NCBI RefSeq assembly: GCF_001373415.1
Contig: NZ_CDSE01000042.1
Span: forward strand, 1 to 64,000
Origin: Paenibacillus dakarensis
GTDB taxonomy: Bacteria > Bacillota > Bacilli > Paenibacillales > Paenibacillaceae
Direction of reading: 5' to 3'
DNA length: 64,000 bases
The notes under the pieces: model-generated
What the model saw: only the letters and a program-made list of their open reading frames with translations
Databases searched by the model: none
Told to the model about the DNA's origin: nothing
Made by a program: the position numbers and the translations under genes
In this document: positions 8,792-18,286 of the stretch, in pieces
Layout of the letters: every line of letters begins with the position of its first letter
Position numbering within the stretch: the first letter of the stretch is position 1

Positions 8792-9562
8792 TTAATTTAA
8801 TGAATTAGACATAATCTGTTTCAACTTCTCGGTTGCCCTCTTCTGAATACGAGACACACTCATTTGGGATACACCCAGTTTTTGTGCAATGGCTCGCTGT
8901 GATTGGCCCTCCTGGAATGCAAGCAGCAGTACTTTCTGCTCCTGCTCCTTCAATTGGCTTAAGGCCTGCTGTAAATCCATACGTTTTTCTACAGAGTCAA
9001 AGTCATTTACATCGGAACTAATCAGTTCACCAAGCGTAGCGCCTGTCTCTTCCTGGGACAGCGGTGAATCCAGTGAAACATAATGATAACATTCACGTCC
9101 CGCCAGAACCTCCACCGTTTCCTCAACTGTTAGATCCAGATACTCCGCAATCTCATTAACGTCAGGTGACCTTTCCAGCTTCACCATCAATTCATCGATA
9201 GCGTGCTGAACAAGTGCACCTTTTTCCTTAATTCGACGCGGAACCTGGATGTACCATGATTTATCACGCAGGAAGTTCTTCATATGACCGATCATACTCT
9301 TCATAGCGTATGGCTCAAAAGGAATACCCAGGCTAATGTCATACTGCTGAAGCAGTCTGATTAGAGCCATCTGCCCCACCTGATATAAATCCTCATATAG
9401 ATCAGGGCGGTTACGGGCGATTTTGCCTGAAGCCATTTTGACCATCGGTTCATATTTTTTAATCAAGACGGTAGCGATCTCATTATCCTTCGTCTCCTGG
9501 TATTCCCGGATTAGGCTAATCGCTTCATCCTTTGACTCTTGGGGAGTCACTTTATCACTCAT
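8792..9562 (-). CDS. sigB: RNA polymerase sigma factor SigB
   Basis: A 256-residue sigma factor of the SigB/SigF group. Region 2 is at about 40-115 (DLYEDLYQVGQMALIRLLQQ is the core-binding part), region 3 follows VPRRIKEKG, and region 4 ends in a helix-turn-helix at about 210-250 (QRAIAQKLGVSQMSVSRIQK). In Bacillales this factor directs the general stress regulon and is held inactive by RsbW. Its start codon overlaps the rsbW stop (ATGA), showing translational coupling, which is the classic partner-switching arrangement. The upstream kinase/phosphatase genes indicate how it is activated here. Confidence 0.93.
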   Translation of the reverse strand: MSDKVTPQESKDEAISLIREYQETKDNEIATVLIKKYEPMVKMASGKIARNRPDLYEDLYQVGQMALIRLLQQYDISLGIPFEPYAMKSMIGHMKNFLRDKSWYIQVPRRIKEKGALVQHAIDELMVKLERSPDVNEIAEYLDLTVEETVEVLAGRECYHYVSLDSPLSQEETGATLGELISSDVNDFDSVEKRMDLQQALSQLKEQEQKVLLLAFQEGQSQRAIAQKLGVSQMSVSRIQKRATEKLKQIMSNSLN

Positions 9563-10011
9563 ACTGGCTCCTCACTTCTCGCAAGCCGCTTAGTAAGAAT
9601 AACCTGTGTTCCCTTTCCTGACTGATTTGTAATTTTCACATCATCCATGAGTGCCTCCATTAAGTAGAAGCCAAGGCCCCCGATCTGAACCTCATCCAGA
9701 TCCTGATCATGAAGGGTAACACGGTTGTTTGTATTGTCATCACTGTCGAAACTCTCCCCTTCGTCTCTGACTGTGATCGATAACGAATCAGCATTAACAT
9801 CAAACACGACTTCGACCATTCCGCCTTCGTGCCCATAAGCATATAATACCGAGTTGTTACATGCCTCTGAAACAGCAACTTTCATATCTTCGATCTCTTC
9901 ATAAGAAAATCCCATTTTCGAAGCGATTCCGTACAAATTCAAACGAACAATATCTACATATTCCGCAACGGCAGGCAAATTAAGTGTAACTTTATGTGCA
10001 TCAGCATTCAT
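9559..10011 (-). CDS. rsbW: Anti-sigma-B factor / serine kinase RsbW
   Basis: A 150-residue GHKL-type serine kinase. The ATP-binding boxes are visible: N box EACNNSVLYAYG near residue 51, G1 box RDEGESFD, and G2 box GGLGFYLMEALMDDV. RsbW binds SigB and also phosphorylates and inactivates RsbV. The ATG at 10011 follows AAGGAAAGG; longer in-frame starts up to 10068 would overlap rsbV and add a basic tail not seen in the family. It lies 20 bases after rsbV and overlaps sigB by four bases. Confidence 0.92.
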   Translation of the reverse strand: MNADAHKVTLNLPAVAEYVDIVRLNLYGIASKMGFSYEEIEDMKVAVSEACNNSVLYAYGHEGGMVEVVFDVNADSLSITVRDEGESFDSDDNTNNRVTLHDQDLDEVQIGGLGFYLMEALMDDVKITNQSGKGTQVILTKRLARSEEPV

Positions 10012-10030
10012 TATTTTCTTTCCTTTCCTT

Positions 10031-10369
10031 CTATTGGGATTTCTCCTGAGAGGCAAAGAACTTTGCAATCCCCGTCATATCGAACAGTTTTTGGATTTGT
10101 GGAGGGACCTCTTCAACAGCAAATCGTGCATCCATACCATGTCTTGCCTTCAATAGTGATAACAAAATCCCGATTCCCGTGCTATCAATATATGTCATAT
10201 CCTTCATGTTAACGATCAAATCAATTTCCGGATTACTCACAAGCGGTTCCATCACTAATCTAAAATCCGGTGCAACGGACAAATCAAGTTCTCCGCTTAA
10301 AAACACCGTGCAAGCACCTTCACCCATTTGGGTCTTGGCATTGAACTTATCATTCGTATTTGTATTCAT
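10031..10369 (-). CDS. rsbV: Anti-sigma factor antagonist RsbV (STAS domain)
   Basis: A 112-residue STAS-domain protein. The phosphorylatable serine sits in the conserved segment MTYIDSTGIGILLSLLKA near residue 60. When dephosphorylated by a PP2C phosphatase, RsbV captures RsbW and frees SigB. The ATG at 10369 follows GGGAGAG; upstream in-frame codons reach 10444 but would run through the candidate promoter. First gene of the rsbV-rsbW-sigB core, with a sigma-B-like promoter 36 bases upstream. Confidence 0.92.
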   Translation of the reverse strand: MNTNTNDKFNAKTQMGEGACTVFLSGELDLSVAPDFRLVMEPLVSNPEIDLIVNMKDMTYIDSTGIGILLSLLKARHGMDARFAVEEVPPQIQKLFDMTGIAKFFASQEKSQ

Positions 10370-10404
10370 AGACACTCTCTCCCGAAATTTGTTTTCATTA
10401 CAAA

Positions 10405-10430
10405 TAACCCGTTCTATTGAATGTTGAAAC
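10405..10430 (-). promoter_or_regulatory. Candidate sigma-B promoter of rsbV-rsbW-sigB
   Basis: On the minus strand GTTTCA (10425-10430) and GGGTTA (10405-10410) are separated by 14 bases. This fits the Bacillales sigma-B pattern (GTTTAA, 12-14 bases, GGGTAT) with few mismatches. It lies between the hybrid kinase and rsbV, implying positive autoregulation of the core operon. Confidence 0.7.
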
Positions 10431-10481
10431 AAGCTGGCAACCATTTAGCAAGTTTATTTTTCAAAGCTGGCATCCGTCAAC

Positions 10482-12158
10482 TTACATTACCGATTTTTGT
10501 TCCTGAGACAGGGAATTTTCATGAGATACAGCCGGGGCATACTTGGACAACAATTGTTTGATGTCATCGATTTTAACCGGTTTGCTGATATAATCATCCA
10601 TCCCGGCTTCCAAACATCGAGTTTGGATATCCCCCATTACATTAGCCGTCATGGCCACAATGACTGATCGCTTTCCATGCGGCTCCTGTTCCCGAATCAA
10701 GCCTGTTGCCTCCAGGCCATCCATCACCGGCATCTGAAGATCCATGAAAATAATATCATAATGATGACCTTCCTTTACCAGCTTTACGGCCTGATCTCCA
10801 TCTTCCGCTATATCAGCACTCAGACCTATCTTGTCCAACATGCTCAAAATAAGTTTGCGGTTAATAGGGTGATCATCTGCGACAAGTACACTCGGTAAAG
10901 CGTTCTTTCCATTCAGGTTGTAATAAACCTCCGGGGTGTTCCTGTCAGGTAACTGGTCATACTTTTCATACTTGTTTACCTTAATCGTAAAGATAAATGT
11001 GGCACCTTTCGTTTCTGTTGATTCGACGTGGATATCCCCACCCATCATCTGTACTAATGATTTACAAATGGCAAGGCCAAGACCCGTTCCGCCATATTTC
11101 CGCGTCATGGAAGAATCCAATTGGGAAAATGGTTTAAAGAGCCGGTCCATCTTATTGGCTGAAATTCCGATGCCTGTATCTTTAATATTAAACTCTAGTG
11201 TATAGGTTTCCTCATTTTTCTCAACCAAGGAAACTCCTAAATATACACCTCCATGATGCGTAAACTTAACAGCATTCGATACGAGATTTATGAGGACTTG
11301 ACGCAATCGCCCCATGTCTCCATAAATAATATCCGGAATATTCTCATCAATAAAATAATGCAGCTCCAGATTCTTTTTGTGAGCCTCCGCCGAAAAGAGT
11401 CCAGTGACCTCTTGAATACACGATTTCAATTCAAACGGATGTTCTTCCAGTTCCATCTTTCCGGTTTCCATCTTCGTAAAGTCAAGGATATCGTTAATAA
11501 TAGAAATAAGCGCATCGGCACTGTTTCTGATAATGTCAGCATACTCTTTTTGTTCATCGCCAAGATCGCTGTCCATTAAAAGATCAATCATGCCGATCAC
11601 CCCATTCATAGGTGTTCGGATTTCATGGCTCATCATGGCTAAAAATTCAGTTTTAGCTTTTGCCGCTATTTCCGCAGCATTCTTAGCCTGCACCAGCTCA
11701 TGATTGATCTTTTCCAGCTCCAGTGTCTTTTGTTGAAGCAGCGTAGACTGAGTCTTCAGCCTTTTATTTGTCAGGTACATATCCACAAAGCCTTCGATTT
11801 TTGATCTCAGGATTTGAGGAATAAATGGCTTTACCATGTAATCAATAGCTCCGGCTGAGTACCCTGCAAAGAGATGTTCTGCCTCCTTGCTGTTAGCCGA
11901 TATAAATATGATTGGAATGTCCTTCGTCTTGTCCCTTGCTTTAATGAGCCGCGCCGTTTCTATCCCATCCATGCCCGGCATCTGAACATCGAGGACAATC
12001 ACGGCAAAGTCATATTTCAAGAGACTTCTCAATGCTTCTTCCCCGGAGGTTGCTTTGACAAGCGAATATTGCTCGCTGTCTAACACCGCTTCCAGTGCAA
12101 GCAAATTCTCAGGGCGGTCATCTACCAGCAAAATATGAATCGGATCGTGAAAACCCAT
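10482..12158 (-). CDS. Hybrid sensor histidine kinase, REC-HisKA-HATPase-REC
   Basis: A 558-residue soluble hybrid kinase. Receiver 1 has its phospho-acceptor at D57 ([11 protein letters not shown]), then a coiled-coil linker to about 168. HisKA has H178 ([11 protein letters not shown]), the HATPase domain runs from about 280 to 395 ([15 protein letters not shown]), and receiver 2 has D473 ([11 protein letters not shown]). There is no membrane segment or sensory domain, so input probably comes through receiver 1. Only 19 bases separate it from the CheR-type gene, and AGGAGG precedes its ATG. It lies between the RsbK-like module and rsbV; this extra kinase is not part of the known Bacillus cereus RsbKMY set. 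Confidence 0.88.
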   Translation of the reverse strand: MGFHDPIHILLVDDRPENLLALEAVLDSEQYSLVKATSGEEALRSLLKYDFAVIVLDVQMPGMDGIETARLIKARDKTKDIPIIFISANSKEAEHLFAGYSAGAIDYMVKPFIPQILRSKIEGFVDMYLTNKRLKTQSTLLQQKTLELEKINHELVQAKNAAEIAAKAKTEFLAMMSHEIRTPMNGVIGMIDLLMDSDLGDEQKEYADIIRNSADALISIINDILDFTKMETGKMELEEHPFELKSCIQEVTGLFSAEAHKKNLELHYFIDENIPDIIYGDMGRLRQVLINLVSNAVKFTHHGGVYLGVSLVEKNEETYTLEFNIKDTGIGISANKMDRLFKPFSQLDSSMTRKYGGTGLGLAICKSLVQMMGGDIHVESTETKGATFIFTIKVNKYEKYDQLPDRNTPEVYYNLNGKNALPSVLVADDHPINRKLILSMLDKIGLSADIAEDGDQAVKLVKEGHHYDIIFMDLQMPVMDGLEATGLIREQEPHGKRSVIVAMTANVMGDIQTRCLEAGMDDYISKPVKIDDIKQLLSKYAPAVSHENSLSQEQKSVM

Positions 12159-12177
12159 GGAATCCTCCTACAAATCT

Positions 12178-13047
12178 CTATTTAATCTTCCGGTATATTT
12201 TCTCTGTCCGGTCAAGCGCTTCATACGAATCACTAAAGTTCGTGAAATGAATCGATTCCTTTGCCCCCAGAACAAGTATTCCGAAATGACTCAAACTTTC
12301 GTGAAATAATCCGTGCACGTGATTTCGAAGTTCATCATTAAAATAAATCATCACATTTCTGCAAAAGATAACATTAAACTCATTAAAAGAACGGTCCGTC
12401 GCCAAATTATGTTCCGCAAAAATCATATTTTTCTTAAGAAACGGCTGAAAGATTACGGAATTGTATTTAGCTGTATAGTATTCGGAGAAGGATTGTTTCC
12501 CGCCCGCTTCCAAATAGTTTTTCGTGTACTGTTTCATGCGTTTAATGTCAAAAACACCTTCCTTGGCTTGCTGCAAAGAGCGAGAGTTCATATCTGTCGC
12601 ATAGATACGAGCCTTATCATAAAGCCCTTCTTCATGCAGCAGGATAGCCATGGAATAAACCTCTTCCCCAGTTGAGCATCCAGCATGCCAAATCCGGATA
12701 TACGGGTAAGTTCTCAAGAGTGGAATCACCTTTTGCCTGAATGTCAGAAAAAGATTTGGGTCCCGGAACATTTCAGTTACAGGAATGGATAGATTGTGCA
12801 CAAGGCGTTCAAAGCATGACCGCTCATGCAGCACTTTATCTTGTAAAGCAGATATAGTGGTTAGTCCTTCCGCATGAACATGATGCCAGATTCTTCGCCT
12901 CAATGAAGGGAGAGCATAGTTGCGAAAATCATACCCGTAGAATCGATGAATTCCTTCGAGCAAAAGCTCAATCTCGATTTGTTCCAGCTCCCAATCGTTT
13001 TTATCTTCCAAATTCAATTCGATCCCAGTATGATCACCAGATGTCAT
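12178..13047 (-). CDS. CheR-type protein-glutamate methyltransferase (RsbM-like)
   Basis: A 289-residue CheR-family methyltransferase. It has the all-alpha N-terminal part, a TEMFRDP motif near residues 91-97, SAM motif I HAGCSTGEEVYS near 121-132, and NVIFCRNVMIYFN near the C-terminus. No chemotaxis genes lie nearby. In Bacillus cereus the CheR-like RsbM methylates the hybrid kinase RsbK and dampens sigma-B activation. The position here, directly downstream of an RsbK-like kinase, points to the same role. The start at 13047 is 65 bases from the kinase stop. Confidence 0.88.
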   Translation of the reverse strand: MTSGDHTGIELNLEDKNDWELEQIEIELLLEGIHRFYGYDFRNYALPSLRRRIWHHVHAEGLTTISALQDKVLHERSCFERLVHNLSIPVTEMFRDPNLFLTFRQKVIPLLRTYPYIRIWHAGCSTGEEVYSMAILLHEEGLYDKARIYATDMNSRSLQQAKEGVFDIKRMKQYTKNYLEAGGKQSFSEYYTAKYNSVIFQPFLKKNMIFAEHNLATDRSFNEFNVIFCRNVMIYFNDELRNHVHGLFHESLSHFGILVLGAKESIHFTNFSDSYEALDRTEKIYRKIK

Positions 13048-13111
13048 TCATGTACACCGACTTTCTCCCTTTGCATTTATCTATTACTTATTACTTAACC
13101 AAAAATACGCC

Positions 13112-16100
13112 TTACGAATATAGCCACACACGCATCAGGGAAAGAAGTTGTTCTGTCTGAATCGGCTTCTTCATATAATCCGATGCCCCTGCTTCAATAC
13201 ATTTCGCCCTATCTTCTTTCATAGCCTTGGCCGTAAGGGCTATAATTGGCATTTTTTCGAACTGAGGCATTTGACGCAATCTGCGCATAGCTTCATATCC
13301 ATCCATTTCCGGCATCATCATGTCCATCAATATCAGATCAAAATTCGGATCTGCCTCAAGCAGCTCCAAGGCCTCACGGCCATTTTCAGCAAAAGTGACT
13401 TCCATATTGTATCCTTCCAGCACACTCGATAGAGCAAACACATTCCGAATGTCATCATCGACGAGCAGGATCCTCTTACCGTCGAATAAAACCTCCTTGT
13501 TATGCAGCTTTTGAAGTATTTTCCGTTTGTCTTCCGGTAAATTAGCTTCTACCCTGTGCAGGAAAAGTGTCGTTTCATCAAGCAGGCGTTCCGGCGATTT
13601 AACATCTTTGATGATTATAGACTCTGCATATTTCCGCAAACGAGTCTCTTCCTTGCTGTCTAATTCCTTACCCGTATAAATAATGATCGGCAAATCTACG
13701 AGTTTCTCATCATCACGAATCTGATCAAGCAGGTCAAAACCTGTCATATCCGTTAACATCAAGTCAAGAACCATACAGTCATAATGCTGAGTCCTTAGTG
13801 TCTCAAGAGCCTCTTTACCTGTCGAGACAGCCGTTATTGAAACATCATCATGACCGATGAGCTCAATGATCGAGTTACGCTGAATATCATCATCTTCGAC
13901 AATCAGTAGATGTTTCATCGATTGCTGCGCATAGGTTTCAATTTGTGAGAAGGCACCTTCTAGCGCTTCGCGTGTTGATGGCTTCTTCAAATATGCAATG
14001 GCTCCCATCATAAGTCCTTGCTTCACTTCGTCCACCACAGAAATGACATGAACCGGGATATGACGGGTTATCGCTGAGCTCTTCAATTCTCCAAGCACGG
14101 ACCAGCCATCCATTACCGGCAGCTGAATATCCAGTATAATAGCATCTGGTTTATACGACTGGGCCATTTGAAGTCCTACATCACCTTGCAGCGCGACTAA
14201 CGCCTTAAATCCACGGCCTCTTGCCATATCCACCAGAATCTTGGCGAACTTGTCATCATCCTCAATAATCAATAACACTTTATCAGATGGGCCGATTTCA
14301 TCCCGGTCATCTTCTACATTTAATGAAGGATTCACCTTCACTTCTTTTTTCTTCTGATTCGCCAAGAAGTTATTAGCTAACAATAACCCGGTCTCAGGTG
14401 AATCAGCCGAAGCTGCAGCCACTTGTTCAGCAGAGCTCGCTTCTACTGGATGCTCACTAGGCAGATACAAGGTGAAGCAGCTGCCCTTACCTTCTTCCGA
14501 TTCCAGATTTATGCCGCCTCCGAGAAGACGCGCAAGCTCCCTGCTGATGGACAGTCCAAGTCCGGTTCCTCCATATTTTCGGCTCGTTGTGCCATCAACT
14601 TGCTGGAAGGCTTCAAAGATCAGATCTGTTTTATCGGCTGGGATACCAATTCCCGTGTCAATCACAGAAAAGGCAATATAATCGCGTTTACGATCCAGAA
14701 AGAATGGAAGTTTATCGCGTTCTGCTGAAGTGACGTTCACTTTAACAGACCCGGTGCTCGTAAACTTAAAAGCATTAGACAGCAGATTACGCAATACTTG
14801 CTTCACCCGGTGACCATCCGTAATGATGCTGTCAGGAACGCCATCCTCTATATCAACCTTCAGTTCAATCCCTTTCTTTAATGCAACCGGAGTGAAATTC
14901 TGCTGCACAAATGCTTCAATCTCTGACATTTTCACTGGCTCGTTGTTAATTTCCATTTTACCGGCATCTACTTTAGACAGATCTAAGATTTCGTCAATCA
15001 TCTTAAGCAGGTCAGAACCTGACATATAAATCGTCTGTGCATATTCAACCTGCTTAGGTGTTAAATTACCGCCCTTATTCTCTGAAAGAAGCTGGGATAG
15101 AATCAACAAGCTGTTGAGTGGGGTCCGAAGCTCATGAGACATATTCGCCATGAACTCAGACTTGTATTTGGTTGTAACGGAAAGCTGCATAGCCTGTTTC
15201 TCAAGCTGTTCCCGAGCTTTCTCAATTTCAAGATTCTTCTCTTCCACTTCTTGCACCTGTTCTTCCAGTGCACGCGTCTTGGCAACAAGCTCCGTATTGT
15301 AATGCTCCAGTTCTTCTTGCTGACGCTGAAGCAGCTCTTCAGACCGTTTAAGCGCTTCTGTCTGTTCTTCCAAATTCTCATTAGAACGGCGAAGCTCTTC
15401 TTGCTGGGTTTGCAGTTCTTCCGATTGACACTGCAGCTCCTCCGTAAGGGCTTGGGATTCACGCAGCAGTTCTTCCACACGCATACGGCCCAGAATACTA
15501 TTCAGTACGGTACCAAGAGACTGGCTTAACTGAGCCAGCAATTTCTCCTGAAGCGGCGTGAACTGTTCAAACGATGCCATCTCTACTACACCCAGAAGAT
15601 TGTTTTCGAATAGGATCGGATAGATCATAACGGCTCCCGGCTTGGATGAACCCCAGCCAGATTGGACCTTCATATAATTCTCCGGCGGATTATCCAGCTT
15701 AATCGATTTTTTGTCAAGAGCCGCTTGTCCTACCAAGCCTTCACCAACCATGAATGACTCTTTTGGCTTTTCTCCGCCTTCAAATGCATAAGCTCCTTTA
15801 ACCTCAAGCTTATTCGGACTATTATCTTCTTGCCGCATATACAACGCCCCGTATTGGGCACCAATTACCGGGGTAAATTCACTTATGAATCGCTGTCCTA
15901 CCTCGTCCAGTGATTCAATTCCTTCAAGCAGTTCCGTGATTCTGGCCATGTTAGAGTTAATCCAGGATTGATCCCGCTGGGCTTCGAGATAAGTCTGCTC
16001 CAGTCTTTGTTTCTCCTCGATATCTTCAGCCATATCCTTGAAGACGCGCGCTGCATCTCCAATCTCATCCTTGGAGGTAACCTCAATTTTCTGAATATCC

Positions 16101-16786
16101 TTCAGACGATTTTCACCAAAACCCTTGATCATCAAATTAACAACATTAATCCCCCGGGTTATGCTAGGAACAACCCACAAAATTACGATAAGTCCGATCA
16201 GAAGACCTGCAGTCATGACAATCGTTGTAATCTGAATGGAGCGGTCGTATGCTGTCTTTGCGTCAGTAATGGCTTCGTTAATCTTTGCATTTTGAAAATT
16301 GGCGAGCGTATTTAGACTGTCGAGCACTTCTTCTTGAACCGCTTGTCCGGTATTAATACGGTAAGAGTTAGCCTCATTTAGTTTACCGGCCGAGATAAGA
16401 TCTAACGTGCGCGATTGATAACTGCCGTAATCGGCTCTGGCCTTGTCAATTCGGTCAAGCAGCTGCTGTTCTTCAGCACTGTTCCCCCTGCTCTTAAGCA
16501 ATTCCAGAGTGGAATCCGCCTTTTCATTCAGTGCTTTAATATTTTCAATAGCCCTGTGAGAATTGGCTGTGTCATCGTTTATCATCATATTGGTAAGCAT
16601 GCGTGCCATATCGTTCACATTACCGCGAACATCACTGGAGTCACGAACCTTCGCATACCGCTCATTGTATATGTCATCCAGCTGACCCTTCATAAAACTG
16701 ATTCGATCATAGCCTATCAAGGCTAGAACAAGCATAATTGACAGCAGTATGGCAAAACCAATGACTAGCTTACTTCTAATTTTCAT
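13112..16786 (-). CDS. CHASE3-GAF hybrid sensor histidine kinase with three receivers (RsbK-like)
   Basis: A 1224-residue membrane hybrid kinase. Membrane helix 1 is at 8-26, then a helical CHASE3-like extracellular region of about 155 residues, helix 2 at about 186-207 and HAMP to about 260. A GAF domain spans about 285-430 and a glutamate/glutamine-rich coiled coil about 435-540. HisKA has H551 (MSHELRTPLN) and HATPase spans about 655-776 (DTGIGI, GGTGLGLSI). Three receivers follow, with D886, D1008 and D1155. CHASE3 plus GAF is the architecture of Bacillus cereus RsbK, which has a single receiver. The start overlaps the phosphatase stop by ATGA, so the two are translationally coupled. Confidence 0.9.
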   Translation of the reverse strand: MKIRSKLVIGFAILLSIMLVLALIGYDRISFMKGQLDDIYNERYAKVRDSSDVRGNVNDMARMLTNMMINDDTANSHRAIENIKALNEKADSTLELLKSRGNSAEEQQLLDRIDKARADYGSYQSRTLDLISAGKLNEANSYRINTGQAVQEEVLDSLNTLANFQNAKINEAITDAKTAYDRSIQITTIVMTAGLLIGLIVILWVVPSITRGINVVNLMIKGFGENRLKDIQKIEVTSKDEIGDAARVFKDMAEDIEEKQRLEQTYLEAQRDQSWINSNMARITELLEGIESLDEVGQRFISEFTPVIGAQYGALYMRQEDNSPNKLEVKGAYAFEGGEKPKESFMVGEGLVGQAALDKKSIKLDNPPENYMKVQSGWGSSKPGAVMIYPILFENNLLGVVEMASFEQFTPLQEKLLAQLSQSLGTVLNSILGRMRVEELLRESQALTEELQCQSEELQTQQEELRRSNENLEEQTEALKRSEELLQRQQEELEHYNTELVAKTRALEEQVQEVEEKNLEIEKAREQLEKQAMQLSVTTKYKSEFMANMSHELRTPLNSLLILSQLLSENKGGNLTPKQVEYAQTIYMSGSDLLKMIDEILDLSKVDAGKMEINNEPVKMSEIEAFVQQNFTPVALKKGIELKVDIEDGVPDSIITDGHRVKQVLRNLLSNAFKFTSTGSVKVNVTSAERDKLPFFLDRKRDYIAFSVIDTGIGIPADKTDLIFEAFQQVDGTTSRKYGGTGLGLSISRELARLLGGGINLESEEGKGSCFTLYLPSEHPVEASSAEQVAAASADSPETGLLLANNFLANQKKKEVKVNPSLNVEDDRDEIGPSDKVLLIIEDDDKFAKILVDMARGRGFKALVALQGDVGLQMAQSYKPDAIILDIQLPVMDGWSVLGELKSSAITRHIPVHVISVVDEVKQGLMMGAIAYLKKPSTREALEGAFSQIETYAQQSMKHLLIVEDDDIQRNSIIELIGHDDVSITAVSTGKEALETLRTQHYDCMVLDLMLTDMTGFDLLDQIRDDEKLVDLPIIIYTGKELDSKEETRLRKYAESIIIKDVKSPERLLDETTLFLHRVEANLPEDKRKILQKLHNKEVLFDGKRILLVDDDIRNVFALSSVLEGYNMEVTFAENGREALELLEADPNFDLILMDMMMPEMDGYEAMRRLRQMPQFEKMPIIALTAKAMKEDRAKCIEAGASDYMKKPIQTEQLLSLMRVWLYS

Positions 16787-17955
16787 TCATTTCCCCCGCT
16801 CCCTTTAAGGGTTATCCATACAAGGCATTTATCATCCTCACGTTCCTCTGTCGGGTTACTGATAAAGAAACGGTCCTTCATTTCGTTCTCTCTCCATGCA
16901 TGGCTTCCAGCTAAATGCTGCTTCAAGTAATCAAGCTTATCTTCATGGTCACCCGTCACGAGTTCCAGAATACCGTCTGTATACATGGCGATATGCGCAT
17001 TACCTTCATAGTAGAAGCTGCGCGGCTCCATTTCCTCAATCCGGTTAAACAATCCTACAGGACAACAGCCTTGTTCCAGTGTTGTGACTGTCCCGTCTTC
17101 TTGAAAGAATAGCGCCGGCGGATGGCCGGCATTCACATAATCCACTCGCTTCATACGTGTGTCCACTACCAGATATATGGCTGTAAAATAATACTGGATT
17201 AATTGATCTTCCAAATGAAGCTGGTTAAATCTGCGGTTTAATTCCTGAATGACCTTTTCGGGCTCTACATATGTAGTGACAGTGTCTTTCAGTACGGAGG
17301 CGATAAACATACAGAATAATGATGAAGAAATTCCGTGTCCCATCATATCAAGCAGAATAATTCCGTAACGACCGTCTCCAAGCGGATACCAAGCGTATAA
17401 ATCACCAGCCAACTCTGCCGATGGTTGATAGAGAGCATGGATTTCAAACAATTCCTCTTCAATCGGGGAGCTTAACACCGCCGTTTGAACCATGGCTGCT
17501 AAAGTTAACTCATCCTGGATTCGCTGTTCTCTCTCTTTATGCCAATCTTTCTCATGCTTCAAACGAAGAGCCAATCGAATACGGGCCATGAGTTCTACTT
17601 TATTGATAGGCTTTGTTACATAGTCAACAGCCCCTGCATCGAGTGCTTCAGCCAGTTTCTTAGAATCCCCAACGGCTGTTACCATAATAATCGGGATATC
17701 CTTCAAATGTTCATATTGCTGCACGATCCGGCATGCTTCTATTCCATCCATCTCAGGCATCATCATATCAAGCAGTATTAAATCAATATCAACACGTCTG
17801 GGACGGATTTCCGAAGTATGATCTCCAATACCTATATATTCAAGCATTTCTAGAGCGGAAGATGCTGTTTCAATATCCCTATACTGTTCTTTCTTCAAAA
17901 TTTCTCGAATAATAATGACGTTTGTCGGATTGTCATCAACAATTAGTATTCTCAT
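16783..17955 (-). CDS. Receiver-PP2C (SpoIIE-type) serine phosphatase, RsbY-like
   Basis: A 390-residue protein. An N-terminal receiver has the acidic pair in VDDNP and D63 (LLDMMMPEMDG), followed by a short helical linker and a C-terminal SpoIIE/PP2C phosphatase with metal-binding AELAGDLYAW and LLDMMGHGISSS motifs and the late MYTDGILE aspartate. In the Bacillus cereus scheme RsbY is activated by phosphorylation from RsbK and dephosphorylates RsbV. ATG at 17955 follows GGAGAGG; the longer frame to 18000 adds a tail not seen in receivers. First gene of the regulatory array; a TATAAT box at 18006-18011 may be its -10. Confidence 0.9.
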   Translation of the reverse strand: MRILIVDDNPTNVIIIREILKKEQYRDIETASSALEMLEYIGIGDHTSEIRPRRVDIDLILLDMMMPEMDGIEACRIVQQYEHLKDIPIIMVTAVGDSKKLAEALDAGAVDYVTKPINKVELMARIRLALRLKHEKDWHKEREQRIQDELTLAAMVQTAVLSSPIEEELFEIHALYQPSAELAGDLYAWYPLGDGRYGIILLDMMGHGISSSLFCMFIASVLKDTVTTYVEPEKVIQELNRRFNQLHLEDQLIQYYFTAIYLVVDTRMKRVDYVNAGHPPALFFQEDGTVTTLEQGCCPVGLFNRIEEMEPRSFYYEGNAHIAMYTDGILELVTGDHEDKLDYLKQHLAGSHAWRENEMKDRFFISNPTEEREDDKCLVWITLKGSGGNE

Positions 17956-18194
17956 AATCCTCTCCTTAACGGCGATGTCTATATGCAGAAATTTATTCAC
18001 TACCTATTATACTATATAAATCTGTTTAATAGATTGTTTGAAGAATGTTCCGTTTAATGGAAAAATCAATTTTCAGCATTATGCATAATTAAACTCAATC
18101 ATCTTTAAATTCAATATATTGAAAACTTCAGTCCTCCCAATCAATATGTAGTCCTTGAAATGGCTTGGAGCCAATTAGCAAAATGCTCATTTAA
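17956..18194 (-). promoter_or_regulatory. AT-rich leader/promoter region of the sigma-B control genes
   Basis: About 240 bases without a gene. On the minus strand a perfect TATAAT lies at 18006-18011, about 50 bases before the phosphatase start. No good -35 is seen at 16-18 bases, and no sigma-B-like pair, so the control genes are probably not under the same promoter type as rsbV. Confidence 0.4.
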
Positions 18195-18244
18195 AAACAT
18201 AGATAAGGAATGGGACAGGATTGTCCCATTCCTTATCTATGTTT
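18195..18244 (-). terminator. Very long perfect hairpin, terminator of the general-stress unit
   Basis: A 23-bp perfect stem (arms 18195-18217 and 18222-18244) closes on a 4-base loop. On the minus strand it is followed by TTTTTAAAT. It lies 42 bases after the general stress gene and also insulates the sigma-B control genes from read-through. Confidence 0.88.
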
Positions 18245-18286
18245 AAAGCCCTATATACAATCCGGAAATGCACCGGATAATTTATG

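Noticed and set aside
15103-15529. Long open frames on both strands inside the hybrid kinase coiled coil
   Set aside because: They mirror the biased Glu/Gln/Leu codons of the coiled coil, have no ribosome binding site and contain no recognisable domain.
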